In this document: piece by piece, positions 24,459 to 35,799 of the stretch
How positions within the stretch are numbered: position 1 is the stretch's first letter
How the letters are laid out: the number at the start of each line of letters is the position of its first letter
Assembly: GCA_944989445.1 (NCBI GenBank)
Contig: CALYLW010001402.1
Location: 1-64,000, forward strand
Length of the DNA stretch: 64,000 bases
Source of the DNA: Ampullaceana balthica
Taxonomy: Eukaryota; Mollusca; Gastropoda; Lymnaeidae
Reading direction: 5' to 3'
Translations under genes and position numbers: made by a program
Notes under the pieces: model-generated
What the model was told of the DNA's origin: nothing
Seen by the model: the letters and a program-made list of their open reading frames with translations, nothing else
The model's database searches: none

Positions 24459-24758
24459 ATGGGGTACTTCATTTTCGTATTTACAAATATAAGTTACCAG
24501 AAGTGGAGGATGTTGTTATGGTTAATGCGCGATCCATTGCCGAAATTGGTGCATATGTCACACTTTTATAGTAAAATGACATTGAGGGTATGATTTTACT
24601 CGGTGAATTGTTTATAAGACGTATTCGCTCAAAAAACAAACTTATTCGTGTTGTAAGAAGTGAGTGTGTCGTCGTTATTAGGGTTCACAAAGATAAAGGA
24701 TGCATTGATTTGTTTAAGCGTAGTCTCCCCTGAAAAGTTCATCAAGTGTCAGGAGAAT
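24459..24758 (+). pseudogene. EIF2S1: eIF2-alpha N-terminal (S1 domain) pseudogene
   Basis: The translation reads [20 protein letters not shown], then (after two stops, TAG-TAA at 24569-24574) [44 protein letters not shown] and, in another frame, VSPEKFIKC. This matches residues about 1-90 of eukaryotic initiation factor 2 alpha, which delivers initiator tRNA to the 40S subunit as part of eIF2. The family's regulatory phosphorylation serine (Ser51, in ELSRRRIRS) is replaced by Phe (TTT, 24611-24613). A frameshift lies near 24720, and another near 24470 just after the likely ATG. Similarity fades after 24758; an 86-codon frame continues but does not match. No introns are seen, so a 3'-lost retrocopy is likely. 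It is not functional. Confidence 0.88.
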
Positions 24759-25271
24759 TCATCAATGAGCTGTTGTTATACTAAGTATCTAATCATGAAA
24801 GAAGATTTTTTTCATTTGAAAAATTTAAACTTAGATACATTTTGCCCAAAGACCTGTGTTTCAGATATTTTTAAAAAAAATCAAAATGTCTCTTTTGCAA
24901 TATTTTATTATTTATTATAGTCAAAAATACTTCAAAAGTGAATTTTTAAAAGTGTCTTGATGAGGTTTAATAAGAATATACTTAAGTGTTGGATAGGACA
25001 TGTAGTAACTTTATGTTAGTCTTTTGTTTAAAATTAAACTACATTACAAAAATTGAACTACAATGTGCAACAGCCTAAGATAGTCAAAAGTGCGGTAGCA
25101 GAATACATTTCTTGTGAATATAGCCGGTATAAGTATACTTTGTTTTATATAATCTCAAATATTCTCGTGATTTCATAATCTATTTGAATTTGTCATGTTT
25201 CCTCCTCTTTTGAAAGCGGTAATGGTAAAATAACATTGGCTGAAATGTGAAAGTAAATTTCATTTGATGAA
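24759..25271. other. Spacer without recognised features
   Basis: The open frame to 24920 is a continuation of the pseudogene register and shows no eIF2-alpha similarity. The rest is AT-rich and featureless. Confidence 0.5.
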
Positions 25272-25325
25272 TTAAAAAAAAACAAAACAAAACAAAACAA
25301 ACAAACAAACAAAAAACAAACAAGC
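25272..25325. repeat. (CAAA)n / (AAAAC)n microsatellite
   Basis: A run of AACAAAACAAAACAAACAAA type. It could mark an old poly-A-like tail, but no element body is recognised next to it. Confidence 0.85.
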
Positions 25326-25777
25326 ACGGGTAGGACAAAACGGGAACAGTTATATAAAGGTTACTGTATCATATCAACTTACGACAACACAAACACTGTA
25401 GGACAAGACGAGAACAGTTATCTAACGGTTACTGGATCATACCCAAGTCACCACGAATGGTAAAGTTCATTGTGACGCTACTAGCGTATATCAATGCTTA
25501 TAAACTAAGATAATTATTACTGTGCACTATGTCAGTTCAAGTTAATTGTGCTGGTAATTAGATGTATCAACCATTAAAAATTGTCACATACCTTTACTCT
25601 TTGTGACGGTAGTTAAAGTTTATTGTGAGGTCACTAGGCTATAGAAACACTTTAAAGCTGTGACATTTATTCACTATTTGTTGTGGTGTGAATTCAAGCT
25701 CATAGTGTCGACAGTAGGATACATCAATACTATATTTTTTTAAACTTTATACCAGTAGAAAAACAGAGAACAAATGA

Positions 25778-25955
25778 GGGGTAACAGTATTATTGTAATT
25801 TGTTGTTGGTAACAGTATTATTGTAATTTGTTGTTGGTAACAGTATTATTGTAATTTATTGTTGGTAACAGTATTATTGTAATTTGTTGTTAGTAAAAGT
25901 ATTATTGTAATTTGTTGTTGGTAACAGTATTATTGTAATTTATTGTTGGTAAACA
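25778..25955. repeat. 28-bp tandem repeat, about 6 copies
   Basis: The unit is GTAACAGTATTATTGTAATT followed by TGTTGTTG. Confidence 0.93.
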
Positions 25956-26031
25956 TGAACAACAAAATGTTACGACTTTTTTTCCCCAAGATTAAATGGC
26001 ATTGAGAGAGACAATAACGAGGATTACAAAC

Positions 26032-26272
26032 TGAGGTGGAGGGGCAAACACAGAGAGGTCACATTAGAAAGAGAGAGAGGGCTGAACACAGAGAGGACAC
26101 AGTAGAAAGAGAGGGAGGGCTGAACACAGAGAGGACACAGTAGAAAGAGAGGGAGGGCTGAACACATAGATGCTACAGTAGAAAGAGAGTGAATGGGGAA
26201 CACATAGATTTCACAGTAGAAAGAGAGGGAAGGATGAACACAGAGAGGATACAGTAGAAAGAGAGTGACAGT
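26032..26272. repeat. ~38-bp purine-rich tandem repeat, about 6 copies
   Basis: The unit contains GGGCTGAACACAGAGAGGAC followed by ACAGTAGAAAGAGAGGGA. The strand asymmetry is strong (A+G on the plus strand). Confidence 0.92.
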
Positions 26273-26344
26273 AAAACGTGGATATTGCAGACGCACTTTC
26301 TTTGCTGAAGATTATTGCGAATCACGTTCTTGTAAGAACAGCCA

Positions 26345-26422
26345 ACTCTGAGTTTCATACCCGCAACTCTCTGTACATCAGCAGAGCACGCATACCACTC
26401 GACAACTGTGTCCCTTTATTTA
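26345..26422 (-). other. Possible degenerate tRNA-like sequence
   Basis: On the minus strand, TGTCGAGTGGTATGCG resembles an A-box and D-arm, CTCTG...CAGAG forms a 5-bp anticodon-type stem with an 8-nt loop, and GCGGGTATGAAACTC sits where a T-arm/B-box would be. The T-stem does not pair properly. It is either a decayed tRNA or tRNA-derived repeat, or a coincidence. Confidence 0.3.
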
Positions 26423-26729
26423 TATACATTAGCACATATAAAGTAAATCCACCTTATATAAGGAGTTGTAATTGATATTTGTTTGGAGACTTAAATTTCT
26501 ACATTTATATAATTGTCGTTTATACTATGGACTTACATTTACAGGAAAATAATTATCGTTTGAGTGGGGCAAGGGAGGCAGGGCTACACCATACGTTAAC
26601 CGTTAGTAACTAAGCCATAAAGGACAAACAGACAGACATGCAGATTTGGCATTTATATTCATAACGAACAAGCTGAACTATGGACACGAATTATTTAATC
26701 GAACTAATTCTTACTGGTGGTAGGTAAAT

Positions 26730-26890
26730 ACATTCAATTTATTAAAATGTTTTCCCTTTATTAAAGGGATCAAATTTAAGTCGATGGCCACTTATATAAA
26801 CACATTATATTTACTAAAGAAAATAAATCCAGCATAGCATTAAATACTTCAATAGAAACATAAGGACAGGATTAAATACTTCAATTTAAC
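26730..26890 (+). repeat. Left arm of compact element E5
   Basis: CCCTTTATTAAAGGGATCAA then AAGTCGATGGCCACTT (26778-26793), followed by a stretch (ACAGGATTAAAT) shared with copy I. Confidence 0.72.
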
Positions 26891-27112
26891 ATTGTGTCCA
26901 CCTAACTGAAACAGTAATCACCTAACTGAAACAGTACTCACATAACTAAAACAATAATCACCTAACTAAAACATTACTCACCTAATTAAAACAGTACTCA
27001 CCTAACTGAAACAGTACTTACCTAACTGAAACAGTACTCACCTAATGAAACAGTACTCCCCTAACTAAAACAGTATTCACCTAACTAAAACAGTACTCAC
27101 CTAACTGAAACA
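26891..27112. repeat. 20-bp minisatellite core of E5, about 11 copies
   Basis: The unit ACCTAACTGAAACAGTACTC is the reverse complement of the 18108-18905 unit. Confidence 0.95.
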
Positions 27113-27239
27113 TATAAGTTGAAACATTTATTTTTTCTCAGAAAAATATCAAACGTCCGTCCAATTTTGAATGATTACAATACTAACCACCTCTTTATAC
27201 TCTTTCTACGAGAATGTACAAATAATTTCACTAACATCA

Positions 27240-28625
27240 AATGTGTTACACAGAAAACTGGCTTGTTAGTTATAAAGTGATCGTGAGAAAATGAAGTAAT
27301 TAGTGATTAGCATAAAAACAACATAGAATATATAAATACATATATTAATTGTTAACGTCACCTATTTTGGTTTGTGTAGCTTAAAGTATGTGTATGTGTT
27401 TGTGTACTTGTGTTGTTTACATTTAGATATTATATTTAGAAAGTAAAGATAAAAGTCTCTGTATACTATGTTGCTACTAAATGGCAATGGAAATTATTGT
27501 TCCCGTTAGCGATGCACCAGAGATCACCGGTGCTGAAGTATTCAAATCGAAATTATAATTATTTTTTGTAACCAAACTTACTTTGGGCGATTTATGAAGT
27601 GATTTCTTTTTCTTTTACATTATTAAATTAACATATAATTTATATTTCAATGACTTTTAATATTATAGACTTGTGTTACTTAGATTTTTCTGTGAACGTA
27701 ACATAAAAATGTGTATAGAAACATAAAATTTAAACGACAAATTTAATTTTAAAATTGTTCTTATTTCGAATTTAAATAACTGTAAGATTTATTTATGTAC
27801 TGCAACAAATATGCTTACTTTACTGTATCTGGAATTGACGTCACTAGGGCTGGTTGCATCATTCTATTTTATTCAAGTGCTATGTAACTTGATCTCCATA
27901 ACTATAAATAGGGATACAATGTCAATGAATTGTTAGGATTCTGCTATCCCAGATATGTGACATTCTCATTGGAGGGCTGAGTCACTTAGACTCTTATAGC
28001 CCGGCCTACAATACCAACGGCGAGCCTCAACATAAGGACATCGCCATGGAGATATTCCTCCACAGTGCGTGGGCTGTCTGACTCGTCCGCATCCCCAATC
28101 GCCACAGAGCATTCGGTCAGCAGATGTGCCACTGTCTCCTCGGCCATACCACATAAACGGCAGCCGGGTTCCCAGTTTTTGTCTAACCTGTGCAAGTAGC
28201 TGTTTGTTGGACAGTGTCCAGTCCGCATTTCGGTTGCGCGGTCGCGGCATTTTGTCATAAAGCACTCTAGCCGTGTTACCATTTTCCCAGCCCGCAAACT
28301 ATCTTTCCAAAAAGCAGGCCTCTAGCCACAGTTTGACCCCCAATTGAGTCATTGGGTGATTGATTTGGGACTGGGCAGCTATCTGGGGCAATCCCAAGTA
28401 AACCAGTCCTATTTAAACAAGCTCATTTCACTTGTTTATGTCATCAACAAACTCATTTCACTTGTGTATGTCAAAATGGATGTTAGGATTCTGTTATTCC
28501 AAATAAACCAGTCATATTAAAACAAACTCATTTCACTGGTTTATATCATAATTCTTCAAAAGTACTTCCATATTGTCGATATATATGGTATACTAAAATT
28601 GCCATTTTGTCTGCAAGAGTGTGGC
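27240..28625 (-). repeat. Right arm of compact element E5, with a LINE fragment inserted
   Basis: It is homologous to 50400-51200: the CTAGCGATGCA-type block (27507-27516), AAGTGCTATGTAACTT (27875-27890), the AATAGGGATACAATGTCAAT outer end, then GTTAGGATTCTG. The homology resumes after the LINE fragment at about 28480 (GTTAGGATTCTGTTATTCCA, CAAACTCATTTCACTGG, TTTGTCTGCAAGAGTG). GTTAGGATTCTG is present on both sides of the fragment. Confidence 0.75.
27962..28330 (-). pseudogene. LINE ORF2 C-terminal fragment (RNase H-to-zinc-knuckle region)
   Basis: The minus-strand frame 28297-27986 reads MRTGHCPTNSYLHRLDKNWE and then CRLCGMAEETVAHLLTEC. The TGH-x-x-x-N-x-YLHR and C-x2-C...H-x4-C pattern is the conserved end of many non-LTR ORF2 proteins that carry an RNase H domain (jockey/I/R1-type). 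Upstream domains are absent. It is a different family from the other LINEs in the window and is inserted in the E5 right arm. Confidence 0.78.
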
Positions 28626-29090
28626 TCAAGGGAACATTGGACAAGTAGGATCATGACAAATAACATAATTTTTTGCAGAGTCGTGACTTGTTGTGGGGTC
28701 AGGAGATGGGACAAGGACAGACATAAAGAAACTGAAGGTCACCGTGTTTGTCCACGGGACAGCATCAGCCTTTGTTAAACTCATTTGAATGACACTAAAA
28801 CTAGTCATGCCACTTTTAATCCATCGGTTGACCATGAAATTAACGAATAGGGTGACACTAACACTGGCTATCCCACTGTTTGACCTTAATGTCTATTGTA
28901 TGTCTGATCTGTGTGCACGACGTTGTGTGGTCTCGTTATTCTAACAGTGATCTCCTTTAATACCTCTTTCTATAGCAACAATTCTGGTGTCATTGTCTAC
29001 TTTTACCAATTGATGGAACCGTCTCGTTACAGAGTTTCACGTTCTAGGTTCTCATCAACTTAGCTTTCAAGAGAGTTCAAAGGTTAAATC
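28626..29090. other. Unique spacer
   Basis: A 69-codon minus frame (28626-28835) continues upstream without a stop for some distance and contains VNFMVNRWIKSGMTSFSVIQ. It faintly recalls a GPCR TM1-TM2 region but is too weak to call. Confidence 0.4.
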
Positions 29091-29852
29091 TAGGGATGTT
29101 AACGATTAATTAAAATTTAATCAATAACTTGTGAAAAATTAACGATTGATTCATAGCTTATTTCGATTAAAGCCAAAAATTGAAATTTATGGTGTCATAA
29201 GTAACATTTATTAAACGTACTAGTTGAAAATCGAAATAAAACTGAAATGTCTTCTTTAAATGGCATCTTTTAACCAACAACGCAAACAGACAGGTGTATT
29301 GACATTATTGGGTTCAAGGGATGATTGGGTCTTATTGACAATATAACCAGCCGAGCTGAACGATCGTTCACATAGCTTTAGATTGTCTCAGCTGAAGTTT
29401 CTGATACTGTAGTGGATGTTTGGTTTGCAGGTGATATATAAGCGAAGTGTTAGAACCATTTGACCGACGCCACGCAGGAGTTTAAAATCAACGCGGAGCA
29501 AATTTCTGTAAAATATTGAACAAAAAATTAACGTTGTGTAACTTTGCATACGAGTTGTTGTATTTTTAAACTTTGCACACGGACCAACGAAGCTTAGACT
29601 TAGAGGGAACATTGCATGGTAGGCAAACGATTTTTCTCAATGGACACAATAATATTTATCTATATTTTGAACATTCACGTAAGTCAATAGTTTTAGAGCA
29701 AAATATGTGTCTAATCGTCCAGAGATTACTTTATATTTATCGGCCGAAATGTTTACTTTTTTAACTTCCAGTATATTTATAAGTGATGGGTCGATTAATC
29801 GTTATTTTTTAACGATTAATCGAGAAATTAATCGTTAATTTCCGCAGCCCTA
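29091..29852 (-). mobile_element. hAT-like MITE with TAGGGCTG ends, copy 2 (reverse)
   Basis: The ends are TAGGGATGTTAACGATTAAT and AATTTCCGCAGCCCTA. The interior matches 9999-10714 in reverse complement (ATAACCAGCCGAGCTGAACG versus CAGCTCGGCTGGTTAT). No coding capacity and no clear target duplication. Confidence 0.75.
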
Positions 29853-30924
29853 ACATATATATATTTAACTCGAAGACCCCCTGTCGTCCAGTTTTGTTTA
29901 GCACAGAAGGCAGGCCGGCAAATGTTTATAAACATAAGTGAAAGCCTTTTTCTATCAAATCAAAGGCTGGTGATATAAAACAAAATATACGAGTTTTAAT
30001 TTTTAAGGAAAAGTTGGACATACCTCTCTTGATTTTCAAGACTTTATAACATTAAATGTCGTATTCCAACATTAACGCAAATTTACAATAATATAATAAA
30101 TAAAACCAAGTTATTGATTGCATATTTTTTCTTTTCTTTAAATAACTACCAATAAATAAAATCTGTTGAATTATATCTACAGCCTAAAATTATAGGTTCA
30201 ATATTCTGATGTAAAAAAACAAATGTTAAAATATTTTTAAATAAACAGACGCCACACCCATTAATTTGTTTTAAAAGTCAGAATATTGCCATCAATATTG
30301 CGACATCAATTTTTTTTTCTCCCAACATTTAACAGCCCATAGTGTAATTGTGTTTTTTATAGCGTCCGTGAAGAAAACAAAACAGCATGGACGTTTGCCA
30401 TAATTTGACGTTTTCTTTTTTTGTAATCAAGTCATGTTATAATTTCATTTTATATTACGTCGTCGTTAAAGAACAAAAAAAAAGAGTCATTTAATTATTC
30501 AAGATGAGTAATCGGGCTAGTCAAAATTTAAGTAGGGGTCGTATTTGAACCGCGGTACAGGACTTTGCACACTATTGAAATGCAGAAACGATTTTGCTTT
30601 GAATTTTGTTAGTTTATACGACTCTAATGTGTAGAGGAAATATTTAAGGCGAGTCCTCAAGTCAGATAAAATACTATCACACACGGTCCGCTGGCTTGAC
30701 TTAAAACATCGATTAACTAGAGAAATTCATTTGCGTTGCCTAGAATAATTATTAACAAATAACAGGGGTATGACAAATATAACTTTCAATTAATATTGTA
30801 TCTGCAAATTTAGAGATGGAAATAAAGTGGCATGCAGTTGTCTTTTAAAGAAAAAGGGGGTTGCGGCGGAAACCTCAAATTACTATCATCGATCTCCGCT
30901 ACAGTCCCTTTTTCGGACATAGCG
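29853..30924. other. AT-rich spacer with a relic palindrome-family end
   Basis: Around 30785-30835, a decayed outer end is visible (AATTAATATTGTATCTGC then AAAGTGGCATGC). Otherwise there are no recognisable genes or repeats. Confidence 0.5.
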
Positions 30925-31478
30925 TTTAATTTTTATTTTTTTTAAATGTACATTTAATTTTGGCTGAAGGCCTTACACATTACACATTTTTTATATTTTT
31001 TTAAATTTTTTTTATTTTTTTATTTTTTATTTTTTGTGTGTGTGGGTTTTTCAAATTTTGGATGACAATGAAATGATATGAGAGGACAATATGATATACA
31101 CTGGAAACAGTAACGATGAACACAGTCAATAATTAAATAGGCATGGTGAAGTGAGTGATAAGCCCCATGCAGTGAAATATGAGAATGAGAGGGACGAGAA
31201 GTGACATCGTTTGAAACAAAGTACAGGTAAAGGATGATGGATGATGGATGTTCCTTCAGTGGACTTGTCCGTGCCTAACTCATGGGTTCCACCGATTCCT
31301 CTCTGAAAGGAAAAGACGTTTTTTTCTGAGCGTAGACACTGTCCGGGGTTATTGCCCTTACATTTTTATGCAAACATGAATATATTTACATTTATTTACA
31401 GCTTGAGCATATATTATTTACTTATTAAATTATTAATTTAGTTTAGTTTGGGTATAGTGTTTACTTTAGATTTAAGTT

Positions 31479-34460
31479 TTATGTTTGATCTATTAAGTTT
31501 TGGATTTTTGCTCTAAATATTGTTTCTATTAAAGATTCGGTATATTTGTGTTTATTGGAAATTTCGTTAGTTCTGCACTGCCAAATGTGCAGTCTGTATT
31601 CTGCCAGTAGTCGTAGGCTGATGACATGATGAGTTGCGTTGTGAGATTTAGGAATAGTGTTTAAGATTATTGCTCTATCTATATTTACTGGGTAACTTGT
31701 TCCAGCTTTTAAGAGTTGTGTTAATGTGGATTTTGTTTTTTGTATTTCTTTGCACCCCAAGAACAGATGTCTCTCTGTCTCTATCAATGAATATTGACAG
31801 AGTTGACATCTTTGCCTATGGAGTGTTATTTGTTCAGGTCTTTCTGAAGTTGGTGTCATATTATATATTAATCTAAAGGTTACTTCCCTAGCTCTAGGTT
31901 CTATTTCTTTAATGTGTAAGTTTTTAAAAGTGTCTTCTATTTCTATCTGGTTGAAATGTCTCAACTACCTGATTCTCTCGAGGTGAGGGGTTTTCTGCCG
32001 ATCTCTCAGGTGGTTGTATATTTCCTTGTTCGTTTTGTTGATTAAACTCTCGTTATTCCTTATTGCGCATAAGCTGATCTGATAAAAGGAGGGGAGTATC
32101 GTCCCCAGGTAGTGTGGTGTTTTATTATCCATAGGTGTCAGACGTGTCAGTCTGACACCTATGTAGTAGTGCGTTAGTGAGTGTTCCACGTGGTCCTTGA
32201 TTGCATGTCCTATATGTCTGATCCTCATGGCTTTAATCTTTGTTTCCATATCTTGCAGATTTGTACCTCCGTCTAATTTATTCTGCATTAGAGTTGATTT
32301 CTTTATATTCGATTTTGTGTTTTTAAAAATATATTTCCTAATCCTTAAGTTAATTTATGTTAGGGTTTCTGAGGAAATATAAAAAATGTTTCCTACGTAA
32401 ATTAATGTAGGTATGATTAAGGTGTTAATTAGTGTGCTCCTTCCAAATATTGTCTTTGATGTGTATTGGTATCGAATGATTGTTTTGTCTACGAATTTAA
32501 TTAGTGATTCCCATGTTCCTTTGTGGTTGATGAGAAGTTTGCTGATGGGATTTTTGTATATTATTTTAATCCAGTCACACACGTAGTTTCCTAGATTATT
32601 TTATTAAGTATTTTGTGTAAGTATGAGTGGGATACTCTATCAAACGCTTTCTCTTGGTCGAGTGCCAAGATACTTGCTGCTATGTTCTTATCTTTGGCAT
32701 AATATATTAAATCTCTAATGAAATGGCTATGGTTATTTAAATTTTTAACTTTAATGCTACATGGTCTGGGTGCACTAAATCTTTTTAGGTAAGGTTTAAT
32801 TGTATTAGCTATAACTTTAGTTAATATTTTGTAGTCAGTGTTAAGTAAAGATATGGGTCTATAGTTTTTAGTTTGTGTTCTATCTGTTTTCTTTTTAGGG
32901 AGTAGTTTAATATAAGACTCCCCTATGTTGGGCGGAAGTTGTTTGTTCCTATACGCTTCGCTTATCATCGCGTGGAGGAGTGGCGTCACCTGTGTAGCGA
33001 AGTGTTGATAGAATTCCGTGGTCAGTCCGTCTGGTCCGGCTGATTTTACTTTGTTCATCCCGTCTAGCGCCGTCTTGATGTCTGTGGCTTCTATTTGTTT
33101 TTCCAGTTCAGCCGTCTGGGCGTCTTCCAGCGTCTTAGCGTAAGCCGCGTACTTGTCCTGGACGTCTGGGTTTGTTTGTTCGTGTGTGTATAGTTTTGTG
33201 TAATAGTCCGTGAATGTGTCTACTATTCCTTCGTTGTCGTCACGTATCCTTCCACTGCTGTCCTCGATTGCTCGGATGTTGTTACTACGTTGGATGTTTT
33301 CTTCTACTTTTAAAAAATGTTTTGTTGGAACTACTAGATTATCTATTAGTGTTCTGCTTCTTACTTGAGCTCCTTTGTATTTGTATTGTTTTATTAAGTC
33401 TAACTCTTTCTCTAACTCTATAACTTCGGGGTCAGTGGGGTCGATTAATTTTAGTATTGGTATTTGGTGTTTGAGTTCTTTCTCTCGTTCCTTACGTTCT
33501 TTGTTTATGCGTGCGGCGATTGTCTGGGTAACTCTTCTCACTGTTGATTTGAAGAGTTCCCAGTGTCTGCCTATGTTGTTAGTTGGTATTGTTGTTGTAT
33601 ATTGTTTAATGATAAGACTTATTGTTTCTAAGTATTTGTTGTTTTCCAAAAGAGTGTTGTTTTAAGTTCCAGTGTGGAGACCGTCCGGTGGCCTTATCGT
33701 TGTGCCGTCGAGCTGTACCTTGATTGCCTTATGATCTAAGTATTTAAGTGTTTCTTCTATGTGTATTGCCCTATATAAAGTTGAAGATGTTGGCACATAC
33801 AGCCTATCCAGCCTGGTAATTGTTGTGCGAAGGGTGCTGTGGTGTGTTGTTTCCTTCCCTTTGGGGTACTTTTCCCTGTAGGCTGTAGGCGTCGGTTAGG
33901 CCGTATGTGTCAGTAATGTATTTTATAACTTCAATCTGAATATTTTCTTCCATAATTATTTCGTCCCTAGTTCTATATCGGTTGCTGGAGTCTAATGATT
34001 CGTTCACATAATTAAAATCTCCCCCCATTATAATTTCCTCCCTGTCATGAATCTGAGCTATGAATTGTTGGAGTTTCCCGTAGAAAGGTTTCCTCCTATT
34101 CTGATCTGCTGGTGCGTATATGTTGATAAGTGTGTACTTTTGTTGGTTGTTTGTGATGTTGACTGTGGTTATCCGTCCTTCGTTGTCGTTTCCTTAGTTC
34201 GTGATCGTCCATCGATCAGATGATTGTATGATGGCTGTTCCATTTCCCGTGCCGTTTTTTCCGTTGCTGTAGTGTGCGTGGGTGTGTTTAAAGCCTAAGT
34301 GTGTAGTGTAAGAGTTGGCGTCGTGTTCAGTGTGTATGTTTGTTTCTTGAAGAAATATAAAATCAGGTGTGTGTTCTTTAACCAATTTAATGATGCAGTC
34401 TCCCTTCGTTCTGCATCCCCTAATGTTGAGGGAGATTATTGTTAATGTGGTGTCTGCCAT
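31479..34460 (-). pseudogene. Tx1-like ORF2: endonuclease-reverse transcriptase, defective
   Basis: ORF2 nicks the target and reverse-transcribes the element RNA. Visible in order: the APE endonuclease (ISLNIRGCR, FIFLQETNI, NIYAPADQNRRKPFY in a second frame, MGGDFNYV); a linker rich in charged residues; the RT fingers and palm A (NYRPISLLNTDYKI, LALDQEKAFDRVSHSYL); then, after 32591, an abrupt jump to post-RT sequence (YKNPISKLLINH, then KGTWESLIKF). RT palm B and the catalytic YADD/FADD segment are missing, about 150 residues. The C-terminus keeps CQLCQYSLIETERHLFLGC, the usual C-x2-C...H-x4-C knuckle. There are stops or frameshifts near 34194, 33804, 32590, 32300 and 31964. It is inactive. 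Confidence 0.85.
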
Positions 34461-34778
34461 TTTCGTGTACCTAACTGTTGATGTGTGTGTAATGTGTTAT
34501 GGTGTTTATTTAAAACTGCTGGTTCAAGCTCCTGTTGAGATCACTCCTAATTAACTTCCTTCTTGTCTGCTCTATCAAGATTCCGCTGCTGCCCTGGCGT
34601 TTGAAGCTGGACCTTGCCGGGGAGGACGACCGGCTTCTTCTTCTTGCTACCATCTGAAAACCGTCATCCTCCTGGTTTTCTTTCTCTGCTACTTCCTCCC
34701 TATCTGCATCTCTTGAATATTCCGTTCTGTTGTGTGCTTTCTTCTGCTCCTTCTTCCCTTCTACTTCAACCTTTTCGT

Positions 34779-35582
34779 CTATTTTCCCTCCTGTGATTTC
34801 CCTTTCCTGTCAGTCGATGGTGTTGATGGAGAGGTTGATGTAGATGGTGGGGATGATCTTACCGGCGAGGATGTAGCAGTGGGTTTCCCGCTGGTAGCCA
34901 TGGCATAGCTCTTTGTGGGGGCTGATCCCGGTTTTGTTGTTGGTGCAGTTGGGTTGGCAGGCTTAGCTACTTGCCCCTTTTTCTTGCTGCACTGGTTAGA
35001 CCAGTGTTGTGTGCTTTCGCAGTGGAAGCATTTGGCCCTCCGCCCGGGGATCTGTACCCATATCTTCTGCTGTTTGAAGAACCCCGCGTTTACCAGCAGG
35101 TAATGGGGGATCTCTCTTCCGGGCGTCAAATCTAGGGCCCACTTGGAGGCGTTGTAGGGGTGTTTGTTTATCGTGATAGGGGTACCTGGTAGTGCTAAAT
35201 ATTGAGCTATCTCAATAACTCCATCACCTCCTATCATGGTTGGGACCCAGTTCAGATATATCTTAACGTCCATTTTGTCCTCGTGCACGAGGAGGCCAAC
35301 AAAGTCAAGCGTGTCAAGATCCCCAATCTCGGCGTTATGGAGCCCAGCGTACTGCTGCTCCTTGGCTTTCTCTTCTAAATTTAGGAACCACCGAGTGGGT
35401 GATTCCAGGTTATAAAGTGCCTCTATCTGGTCCCATGTTATCCTAAAGTTTGCCTCAAGCTCCTTTACCAGCACCTCTATAGGCACCTTGTTTGCCATGG
35501 GTCCTGATAAAAGCAGGAGTATGTTGCCTGGCTTGTTAAAGATGCTGGGCTGGACTGTCAAGTTAATACTGGCGGTGGCCAT
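34779..35582 (-). CDS. Tx1-like ORF1 (Gag-like RNA-binding protein), open
   Basis: An uninterrupted 267-codon frame. Residues 1-170 form a mixed alpha/beta region (likely RRM-like or assembly domain) with HEDKMDVKIYLNWVPTMIGG. Near residue 195 is a CCHC knuckle, CFHCESTQHWSNQC (C-x2-C-x4-H-x4-C). The last 60 residues are a Ser/Thr/Pro-rich tail ending in lysines. ORF1 proteins bind element RNA and chaperone target-primed transcription. The start is the first ATG of the frame, just upstream of conserved-looking sequence. An intact ORF1 beside a broken ORF2 could be chance or recent insertion. Function in this copy is unlikely without ORF2. Confidence 0.78.
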   Translation of the reverse strand: MATASINLTVQPSIFNKPGNILLLLSGPMANKVPIEVLVKELEANFRITWDQIEALYNLESPTRWFLNLEEKAKEQQYAGLHNAEIGDLDTLDFVGLLVHEDKMDVKIYLNWVPTMIGGDGVIEIAQYLALPGTPITINKHPYNASKWALDLTPGREIPHYLLVNAGFFKQQKIWVQIPGRRAKCFHCESTQHWSNQCSKKKGQVAKPANPTAPTTKPGSAPTKSYAMATSGKPTATSSPVRSSPPSTSTSPSTPSTDRKGKSQEGK

Positions 35583-35799
35583 TACTAGTTTTAAAGGTTA
35601 GTTTGCGGAGTTAAGTTTAATTTAAGCAATAAGTTTGGATATAATCTAACTACGCTTTAAAATTTGTTTTTAATGATATCTACTTACCGTTTGCGCTTGA
35701 TCACTCACAAGAACCCAAGCAGAGCAGAGCAAAAAAAAAGGTTTGGAGCTGGCTGAGTTATACACGCAAATGCATAACGGTAAGATAGTAATGCTAGTC

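Larger units (their letters stand above)
30925..35720 (-). mobile_element. Tx1-like (L1-group) non-LTR retrotransposon, nearly full length
   Basis: Minus strand, 5' to 3': a short leader, ORF1 (35582-34779), an intergenic gap of about 320 bp, a broken ORF2 (34460-31479), then a 3' region ending in A/T-rich sequence near 30930-31040 (A-rich on the coding strand). Two-ORF structure with a CCHC ORF1 and an APE-type endonuclease at the start of ORF2 is typical. The exact termini and target duplication were not resolved. It sits between the relic arm at 30.8 kb and copy II. Confidence 0.82.

Noticed and set aside
24459..24758. A functional viral-style eIF2-alpha decoy
   Set aside because: Two in-frame stops and frameshifts; the sequence is close to the ordinary cellular factor.
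28626..28960. Possible GPCR TM1-TM2 pseudogene on the minus strand
   Set aside because: Only a loose pattern (VNFMVNRWIKSGMTSFSVIQ, SLTKAD). No further transmembrane segments or diagnostic motifs could be read.
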